Shown: positions 56,201 through 64,000 of the stretch, piece after piece
Numbering within the stretch: position 1 is the first letter of the stretch
Layout: each line of letters opens with the position of its first letter
Assembly (NCBI GenBank): GCA_944990035.1
Contig: CALYLX010000051.1
Location: forward strand, 105,509-169,508
Length of the DNA: 64,000 bases
From: Clitopilus passeckerianus
Taxonomy: Eukaryota; Basidiomycota; Agaricomycetes; Agaricales; Entolomataceae
Direction: 5' to 3'
Translations under genes and position numbers: made by a program
Notes under the pieces: generated by a model
Database searches by the model: none
What the model was told of the DNA's origin: nothing
What the model saw: the letters and a program-made list of their open reading frames with translations, nothing else

Positions 56201-59118
56201 TCTCGACAAAGCTGGCGTCGCTGTCCTGGTTCGACTCCTTTTCTTCCCTCAAGTTTCGAAGAAGACACTTTTGCTCCGTGTTCTTGTGAACCTCTGTGAA
56301 AACGCGAAGACTCGCACAGAGCTCTTCAACCTCTTGCTCAGTATTCTGCAAGACGGGAGTGGGGATTTGGCAGCTATTGACAAAAGCTTCTCTCAAATGT
56401 CTGTCAAGAATTCAAAGCAACAAATGCCAAGAACACCCAGCAAACAGAAGCAAGGCCATGAGCTCTGGATCAATCCCGTGGCCGCCCACACATTGCAAAC
56501 AGACGCTGTGCCGGATCTGATAGCTCAACGCTGCCTCGAAGCTCTCACCTACATCGTGAACGCCAACGAACTATCCTCTTTATTCTTCCTAACGGAGCAT
56601 GAACTCCCAGCGAGCCTCCGTCGACATCCTCCGAAGAAAGGAAAAGGAAAAGAGAAGCAGATACCTCAGTCGCACTACCCCATTGTGCTTCTGCTCAGTT
56701 TGTTGGACCGCCAAAGTCTGCTCAAAACCCCCGCGATTGTTGAGTCGGTAGTTGGCCTGCTCGCTATGGTCACACGGCCTCTGTCCAGTCTGAAGGACAA
56801 CAAAAAGCCCGAAGATACTTCTAGCCACTCCCCCGTCACCGAGCCCACCACGACCGCTGCAACGACAGAGAACCAGATACCAACCACCACCTCTCCCAGC
56901 CAAGAGAATGAGGTGCCTGTAAGCCCGGACCTTGGACCCAGTAAGTAAACTGAGCTATCTTCAAAATTGCATTCGCTGAAAACATATTTGTAGCAGGGGC
57001 ATCCAATGAAACCGCTCCTAAACCAGCGGAAACTGTTGAGGCACTGGAGGAGAAAATCCTTCTTGCAAACCCTCCCCAAATACCACACCCCGTTCTCCGG
57101 CTCATTGTTAACATCTTGACAGTTGGTGAATGCTCTGGCCGAACGTTCCAACAGAGCCTAGCTCTAATCCAGCACTTGTCATTTATCCCCGATGTTCGCG
57201 ATGTCATTGCCCAAGAACTGAGGTTGAAGGCCCAGGAGGCAGGTCATCAACTCTCGTCGGATCTAGACGAGCTTGCTTCGGCGCTAGAAAGTTCCCACCC
57301 AGACCTGCTTTCATCTGTCGCGGCCAAATTCTCGCCAGCTTCTTCTGTCCAAGCAAAGCTCCTCAGGGTTCTCAAGACGATCGATTACATGTATACGCCA
57401 AAGCCATCGACCTCAGAAACAGTTAGCAACGAGGATATCGACAAGGTTCAATCAATCTACGAATCATTCCAGTTCTCAGGCCTTTGGCGTCGATTGGGCA
57501 GCTGCCTATCACATATAGCAGAGAAACCTGCCACGGAGCACATTGCTACAGTTCTCTTGCCATTGATTGAATCGCTTATGGTGGTGTGCAAGTATGCCGG
57601 TTCCAAGGGTGCTTCAGCTGCTGCCGCTCGTTCGATGCGCTCACCCGCCTCCCCGAGATCTCCCATCATACCCAGTCCCGAAACCATGGAGGACCTCTTC
57701 GTCACCTTCACGGATGCTCATCGGAAACTCCTGAATCTTATGGTTCGAAACAACCCCTCACTCATGAGTGGGTCCTTCTCCCTTCTCGTTCACAACCCTC
57801 GTGTTTTAGACTTCGACAACAAGCGGAATTACTTCAATCAGCAGCTCCACCGACGGCCCCATTCGCGAGAGCATTACGGCACGCTCCAGCTCAACGTCCG
57901 GAGAGCTCGAGTGTTTGAGGACAGCTTCCAAAATTTGCAGCGCAAGACAGGCGAGCAGATCAAGTACGGCAAACTCAGCGTACGATTCTACGAAGAGGAA
58001 GGAGTGGATGCAGGTGGTGTCACTCGAGAATGGTTCCAGATTCTCGCACGCCAGATGTTCGACCCCAACTACGCACTTTTCCAGCCGTGTGCTGCGGACA
58101 AGCTGACGTACCAGCCAAACAAAAATTCATGGGTCAATCCAGAGCATTTGTCCTTCTTCAAGTTCGTCGGACGCGTCATTGGAAAAGCAATATATGATGG
58201 TCGGTTACTGGACGCATATTTTGCTCGCAGCCTCTATCGACAGTTGCTCGGCAAGCCGGTGGACTACAAAGACGTAGAATGGGTTGATCCCGAGTACTAC
58301 AACTCGCTATGTTGGATTCTGGAGAATGATCCCACACTTCTCGATCTGACATTCAGTGTTGAGGCAGATGAGGTATAGTGTTTCTTCACTGTTGTGTGCA
58401 TCAGCTTACCGAAGTGTCCCAGTTCGGTGTGCAGAAGGTGATCCCCCTCAAGGAGAACGGAGATAGTGTCGCCGTCACCCAAGATAACAAGCGCGAGTTT
58501 GTCCAGCTGTCGGCACAGTATAGGCTGTACTCGTCCATCGCGCAGCAAATCGATAGTCTCCTCGCCGGCTTCTATGAGATCGTTCCGAAGGATCTCGTCA
58601 CCATTGTAAGTAGAATGTTCCGCTGAATATCACCAGTCACTGATCCAGGCTACTCCTTAGTTCAACGAACAAGAGCTTGAGCTCTTGATTTCTGGAACGC
58701 CTGACATCGATGTTGACGAATGGAGAGCAGCAACCGAGTACAACGGATATACTAGTTCTGACCCCAACATTGTCTGGTGGTGGCGTGCCCTCAAATCCTT
58801 CAACCGCGATGAACGGGCCAAAGTTCTAGGCTTCGCAACTGGGACTTCTCGTGTCCCTCTTAGCGGTTTCACCGACTTGCAGGGAGTACAAGGAGTGCAG
58901 AGGTTCTCTATCCACAAAGCTTACGGAGAACACGACCGACTTCCACAGGCTCATACTTGTGAGTGTCGGCGTTATACCTATCTAACCACTGACTGACAAA
59001 TGCAATCTTTCCAGGCTTCAATCAGATTGATCTTCCGCAATACACTTCCTATGAGATGCTTCGGCAGCAGTTGTTATTAGCAATTAATGAGGGCGGTGAA
59101 GGGTTTGCATTCAGCTAA
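47297..59118 (+). CDS. TOM1: Giant HECT-type E3 ubiquitin ligase Tom1/HUWE1
   Basis: About 20 introns; roughly 3,500 residues. Order: DUF908/DUF913-like armadillo-type N-terminus (47.3-50 kb); a UBA domain (VRMLTEMGFPRSAAERAL, about 51740-51850); a long acidic tract (54.17-54.46 kb); Glu/Lys coiled region; two ubiquitin-binding-motif-like repeats (DPTFLEALPDDMREEV and SAEFLDALPPEIRAEI, 55.74-55.90 kb); HECT domain (about 57.9-59.1 kb) with DAGGVTREWF, GRVIGKAIYDGRLLDAYF and the catalytic Cys in HTCFNQIDLPQY. It ends EGFAFS. The catalytic Cys codon is split by an intron (T 58958, GC 59015-59016). Four places need one extra base in a homopolymer to keep the conserved frame (CCC 48234-48236, CCCC 53365-53368, A run near 55411, G near 55535); these look like assembly errors. 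Confidence 0.93.
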
Positions 59119-59389
59119 ACATTTTACTCTAAGCATCAGACATTCTTACTGTATCAGATACCGTACATGATCACGATTTGTAGAACCACAATCTCAATGT
59201 ATATAGCATAGGCAGTTAACCGAATTCACCCTGTATCATTTATTTCTAGTGAGAGATGCATTTGGTCGCAACCGGTAAACTCGGCCTCTCTATAGCCGTC
59301 ATGGTGAGTATGGATGCATTAGCCGAGGGCATATATGTTCCTCCACCCACAACGGTGGGCTCACATCCAACTTCCAACAACCAGAGAAG
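59119..59389. other. TOM1 3' end and oxidoreductase promoter
   Basis: Short intergenic spacer between two genes on the same strand; nothing else seen. Confidence 0.4.
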
Positions 59390-60841
59390 ATGCGGGGCTT
59401 TCAAGTAACAGAACTAGCTCATCCCTCAAAGATTGCTGTGTCGAACAATATTCCGGAACCCACACCAAAAGCTGGTGAAGTTGTTGTAGATGTGTATAGT
59501 GCCGGCCTGAACTTCTTCGATGTGAGTTTCTTCGGCTTCATCATGAGCGTTCAGTGACAGAACCCTCATGTTTCGCGCAGATTCTTCAAACCCAAGGAAA
59601 ATACCAGATCAAACCACCACTCCCATTTGTCCTTGGGACCGAATTTGCAGGGAGAATAGCCAAGGATTCCCCAATTCCTAAAGGATGCCGCTTCAAACCT
59701 GGAGACCGTGTCTTTGGTGCCGCTCAGGGCACATTTGCAGACAAATGCGTAGTTGGTGCTGATAAAATTCTTCCTCTGCCGGATGCAATGTCATACGAGC
59801 AAGGCGCTGGTGAGTAGTTCATCCCTTTTCGCACACATTCCGACGAGTCCTGATGGGTCAATCCATAGGCTTGTTCATTACTTGGCCGACCAGCTATGAA
59901 GCTTTGGTGGGACGTGCAGAACTCAAACCCGGTGTGTATTGCATGATGCCTGTAAATCCCCTTCTCATCGTATACCTTTATACCTTTAGGTGAATGGGTT
60001 CTCGTAACCGCTGCGGCTGGTGGAGTTGGCATAGCCGCTGTTCAGCTAGCCAAAGGTTGGCCTATCCTCCTTCTTGCTCTCGTCTCCTTCTAACAACCTC
60101 TCCATCAGCCCTCGGTGCTAAGGTCATTGCAGCAGCCGGCTCCGATTCCAAGATCGAAATCGCCAAGAAATATGGAGGCGCTGACTTCGGTGTCAACTAC
60201 TCAAAACAAGGCTGGCAGAAGGAGGTCCTCAAAATCACTGGAGGGAAGGGTGCGGATGTTATCTACGATCCTGTCGGGCTTATCAATGGTATGTTGTCTC
60301 GCCTTTGACATAATCAAACTGCTAACGAGGTTCCTAAGATTCCCTGAAGTGCATTGCCTGGAAAGGCCGAGCATTGGTAATCGGCTTCGCTGCTGGTACC
60401 ATTGAGAAGGTAAACTTCTTGATCTCGTTCCTTCCCACCAACTGAGTGTGATAATTCCATGTTTACTAGGTACCTATGAACCTTGTTTTGTTGAAGAATG
60501 TTTCCCTGGTCGGCTTGCATTGGGGCGCATATCACAGTACGTTGCCTCTGATCTACCTCATTCGATGCCACTGAACCGTATCTCCAGAAAACGAAATCGA
60601 ACGCGTTCCTGTTGTCTGGACTGAGTTGCTCACGTACGTCCTTACTGTCCCGAAGCATCCATTCTTCTGCTGATGCTTTGTGTTTTCTAGCCTTTTCGCT
60701 TCTGGACGCGTGAAGCCGGTGGTTTACTCTGAAGTATACCCTTTGGAAAAGTTGACAGAGGGACTTGGCGCTATCGAAAGACGTGAAACCTGGGGGAAGG
60801 CTATTGTCAAGATTCGAGAGGAGAGGGAAGCCAAGTTGTAA
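59390..60841 (+). CDS. Quinone oxidoreductase-like MDR protein
   Basis: Zinc-free medium-chain dehydrogenase/reductase of the zeta-crystallin/QOR group; NAD(P)H-dependent. About eight exons, roughly 340 residues. N-terminal GroES-like half: NFFDILQTQGKYQIKPPLPFVLGTEFAGRI, then DRVFGA. The Rossmann motif AAAGGVGIAAVQLAK (about 60010-60060) and GADFGVNY, KGADVIYDPVG are present. The catalytic zinc ligands of alcohol dehydrogenases are missing (LGTEFAG in place of GHE). The C-terminal VKPVVYSEVYPLEKLTEGLGAIERR is typical. The start ATG 59390 follows a short leader. Substrate cannot be told. Confidence 0.82.
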
Positions 60842-61422
60842 TTAACATTATATATTGCTAGATCTAAGTTGTAGTCTACGAGCATAACAAGACGCTGACT
60901 GGGCATGTCGAGCCCAGAATTAGAGAGGGGATTACCTTTCTCTGAGGGGAACGAGCAAAATTCTGGGGAGAACTCAGAAAGGAGCGGTATCGCTTTTTCG
61001 TTTACCGACTGGGTAACTAAAAGTCCTTGGGAGATTTCACCATGACCTAGGGGTGTATATTTTAGCTCGAAGAGCAATTAACAGAAGTGTCCTTGATAAC
61101 TTGGATAACCTGAATAAAGGCGAGGACTAAATCCTTGCGCTTTCCGTAAGCCCGACTAACGCTTCGGTATGTCTATACATAATTCAGGGAAAGCCTGGTT
61201 CCCTCAGGCTGGTCGCCTCCTGTTCTGTGCAGGCGGAGAGTGGCTGGATATGACGACCCCTGACTGCCCTCCGGTGTTATGTGTCTATACGAACGGTCTC
61301 GCATTGTTTAGGCTCTACTTCCTCTGTGGCAACTGGCCGGTCTTCCTTACATGGACCGGGAACGAGAGTACGCAGGATCTGGAAACTATCATGCATTTAC
61401 CCCTTCCAAGTCATCTACCTCT
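60842..61422. other. Convergent 3' region
   Basis: Between the oxidoreductase stop and the Rrn5-like stop. A plus-strand frame at 61169-61447 has hydrophobic stretches but no support; it overlaps the 3' end of the gene on the other strand. Confidence 0.35.
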
Positions 61423-63495
61423 TCACCCGTTGATTTCTGCATCCTGACAGAACTCCTTCCACAGCGCAACCTCATACTCCAAAGCTTCCTTCCTGTCTTT
61501 GCTATCCAGCTCTTCCTCCTGAAGTTCCCTCGCAAGCTCGTCCTCATCGATTAATTCAGGCAGCAAATCGTGAGTGTCGTAGTCCAGTGAAGCAACCGGA
61601 AAACCAGCAGTCGAAGGTAACAGAGATTTGGAAGGTGTATAAGAGGTGGGTTAAGCTCACGATATGTGGGGAGACGTTTTGGGTAGTTGAGTGGTTGGTC
61701 AATCCCGGAGGGGCGAAGTTTGGGAAGACCATTGCTGCCTGGGCGAGACGAGGGCGCCATACGAGCTACCTCGGATGGAGAGCTGTTTCTCATGTCGGGC
61801 TCATCTACTTCGTAGTCATCATCGTCCCCACATCGCCCCGCTCATTCCCAGTCTCGCTTTCAGAGCCATCATCATGGTCCACGGTGCTTCCAGCCAAAAG
61901 TTGTGCGAAGTAATTCCTGACGGTGCGATCTTGAAGACCCATTAAGCGTTTAGCTCGTTCGACGCTCACGGCATTGATCTACTGGTCATAAGTCAATGAA
62001 GAGTTGTATGAACGTGTATCCACTGACATATCCCTCTCCGCCGATACACCAGGGTTCCTTCCTTGACGCGCCGCTGGTTCTCTTGCAGGTTGATGGTGTG
62101 AAAAATGAGATCAGAGACAAAGTCTGCTGCAATGGTTGCGAATAACTGGATGGTATCGGCCGAAATGGCGCTAGCTGTATGTGGTGAATCCTTTCCATAA
62201 CCAGCACTATAGAATCTGCGGATCGAGAAAAGTAAGGGAACGGTAGATATATAGAGAAGCACTACATACCCCATCAGTCGTCCTAGTGTCGATAGATGAA
62301 ACAGGCAGAGGTCGTCATCGGCGAGTAGCCTCCGGTCAATGCCTTTGGATAAAAGCTCTTTTTTAATTTTGTAGGGTTTTGTAATTCCACCCTGTGAGCT
62401 CTTTTTCTTCTTGCGTTTTCCAGTCTTTGCCTTGACTGGTTCCTCTGGGATGTCGTTTCGCTCTGAAACAGGAACGTCTTCTACACCATTGTTCCCGGCA
62501 GCCGGAGAATCTGCTGTAACTGCAGTCTCCAAAATTTCGTCTTCCTACCAGGCTTCAATTTACTGGCCGCGGTGTTGAGTTCTGCACCAGACTGGGCAGC
62601 ACGTTTTCGACGCATATATAGCCGTTTCTGAAATTTCCGACGAGAGCGAGGACTGAGTTGTGAGAAGTCGGGTTCTCCGTCGCCATCGGGTTGGTCTGAA
62701 GGGGTACTACCGCAAGAGCTGGCTTCCTGGAGGTCGCTTGGTGTGCTACCAGAAGTTCCTGCTGGAGTGTCCAGCGACGGACTCGCGATAGGGTCGGTGA
62801 TCATGGCGTCATCTGCATTTGTGGGCTCCGTGGATGAAATGGCTGGGGTTTGCGGGCGAGAGGGGCCCTGAGATGAGGCCTCGGGGATGCGGTGCAAATC
62901 GTCTTCTGCTTCGTTGAGGATTCTCTCCATCACTTGGAGAGTATCAGAATCCAGGCTTCGAAGGATGGCTTCTTGTGACTTCCATAGCTCGTGATCAGTA
63001 GCGAGGACACCCGAAGATGTCGTTTGAAGATTGACATCTCGAAGATGAGAGGAACTAGGCGCATCCTTTGCTTGTTTTTCCAAGACCTGTTGTTCCCAGT
63101 GCGCCTCTGAAGCAACCAAGTTAATAGCTCGGTTATCCTCCCATGTAACCCAAGACTCTGACATCTCCATAGAGACGTCGTGGTCATTCCTAAGAACAAC
63201 CGCGTCTGGTTCTTCCGACAAGGCTGCCTCGAGGAAGTCGATGTATGTGCATACGTCCAGCACTGTCTTGGTGCCGATAGAAGCCGCAATCAAGTCCGGC
63301 CTCAGTCTTGAGTATACCAAGCGTGAAAAACATGTCCTTCTCGTCGGGAGTCCAGAAACCCGTGGGGTGAACAAAGGATGGAAAGAGCCTCTCCGAATCC
63401 CTGCCGTTGAGGTGTTCTTGGATTTCGCTGAGGTGCTTGCGAAGTTGAGCTGTGTAAATGGAGTCTATCCGTTCTTCTGTCTCTTCATCGTTCAT
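61423..63495 (-). CDS. RRN5: Rrn5-like SANT plus histone-fold protein, frame-broken
   Basis: Resembles the Pol I upstream-activation-factor subunit Rrn5. From ATG 63493-63495 (MNDEETEERIDS) it has a SANT/Myb domain: GFWTPDEKDMFF, then YSRLRPDLIAASIGTKTVLDV. A Ser/Pro-rich linker and basic region (RRKFQKRLYMRRKRA) follow, then a histone-fold-like region (ISADTIQLFATIAADFVSDLIFHTI, INAVSVERAKRLMG). An acidic C-terminus ends WKEFCQDAEING at 61423. The frame breaks near 63325 (inside SANT, a few bases short), 62540 (AAGACG for AAGGACG), 61830 (G run) and about 61650. One splice join (GTGTAT) near 62040 is unusual. Several breaks fit one missing base in a homopolymer, as in TOM1, so assembly error is likelier than decay, but a pseudogene is possible. 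Confidence 0.5.
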
Positions 63496-64000
63496 CGTGC
63501 GTATGCATAAGTTATAGAAGAATGAAGGACGAGGAAAAGCATCGTTTGTCGAAATGGTCCAGCTGCAGAAAGCTTCTGCAAAAGGGTTGCCCATCCGGAA
63601 CGACATGATTATGTCACTTCTTCCCACAGTTTGAAATGGCAGAAGCGAGCCATTTTTGGCAATCATAGCGACCAAGAGGACGTCCACATTTGAACCGTCG
63701 AAGGGAAGAAACCCTCTGGGGCCAAAATTTTAAAGTTTAGTGCAGTACGCAGGACATTTTGGCACAATTTTGGGTGTAAGATTAATATAGTACAAAGCGT
63801 AGTAATACAACATGTGGCGAAAGGGTCAGTAATAATCACAAAGCTTGAAGTCGAAAGAAATGACGCATGAGATCCGGAAAGCATACTCTAATCTGAAGGA
63901 TAGGCAAAGTCCTTGTCAACAATGATCTAGAGATTAGCTCGAGGCTCATGTGCCATTCCACTGCGGCGTCTGGCTTCCCAATGCCGTTGTGCAAGCTTTC
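63496..64000. other. Upstream of the Rrn5-like gene, nothing firm
   Basis: An in-frame extension (MGNPFAEAFCSWTIST) lies 5' of the chosen start but looks like leader sequence. Beyond it I see no gene up to the window edge. Confidence 0.35.

Noticed and set aside
61169..61447. Plus-strand hydrophobic frame of 92 codons
   Set aside because: It overlaps the acidic C-terminal coding end on the minus strand and lacks any support as a membrane protein gene.

Overview
The window looks like an Agaricomycete (mushroom-forming basidiomycete) chromosome. Genes carry many short GT-AG introns (about 50-65 nt), UTRs are short, and the content is typical: PRM1, a copper radical oxidase, small secreted cysteine-rich proteins and a TOM1/HUWE1-type HECT ligase. 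I see no rRNA, tRNA or CRISPR.

Layout. 1-16.4 kb: the 3' end of an unknown gene, then a lineage-specific cluster of small TATA-driven genes of one unrecognised protein family. The cluster holds five near-intact copies, one copy with stop codons, and relics, and it is interrupted by the cell-fusion gene PRM1 (5.55-9.30 kb) and a transposase-like fragment. 16.6-18.6 kb: an F-box-like/LRR protein. 19.4-20.8 kb: two paralogous secreted six-cysteine mini-proteins with a knottin-type framework. 21.2-28.6 kb: housekeeping genes RPB10, SEY1 and acetoacetyl-CoA synthetase. 28.7-31.6 kb: two doubtful tiny secreted ORFs and one fungal orphan gene. 31.9-38.0 kb: a membrane-anchored copper radical oxidase, a seven-helix receptor and a secreted disordered basic protein. 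38.0-43.6 kb: a gene-poor gap. 43.6-64 kb: dense housekeeping genes, namely an ABC1/ADCK1-type mitochondrial kinase-like protein (MCP2), SUB1/PC4, TOM1 (about 12 kb), a quinone oxidoreductase, and an Rrn5-like SANT plus histone-fold protein.

Two points affect interpretation. First, many reading-frame breaks (TOM1, the Rrn5-like gene, the receptor, several cluster genes) are single missing bases inside short homopolymers. This points to assembly errors rather than pseudogenes. Second, the most novel-looking content is the small-protein cluster around PRM1 and the knottin-like pair. Family assignments are from recognition of motifs by eye; no searches were run.
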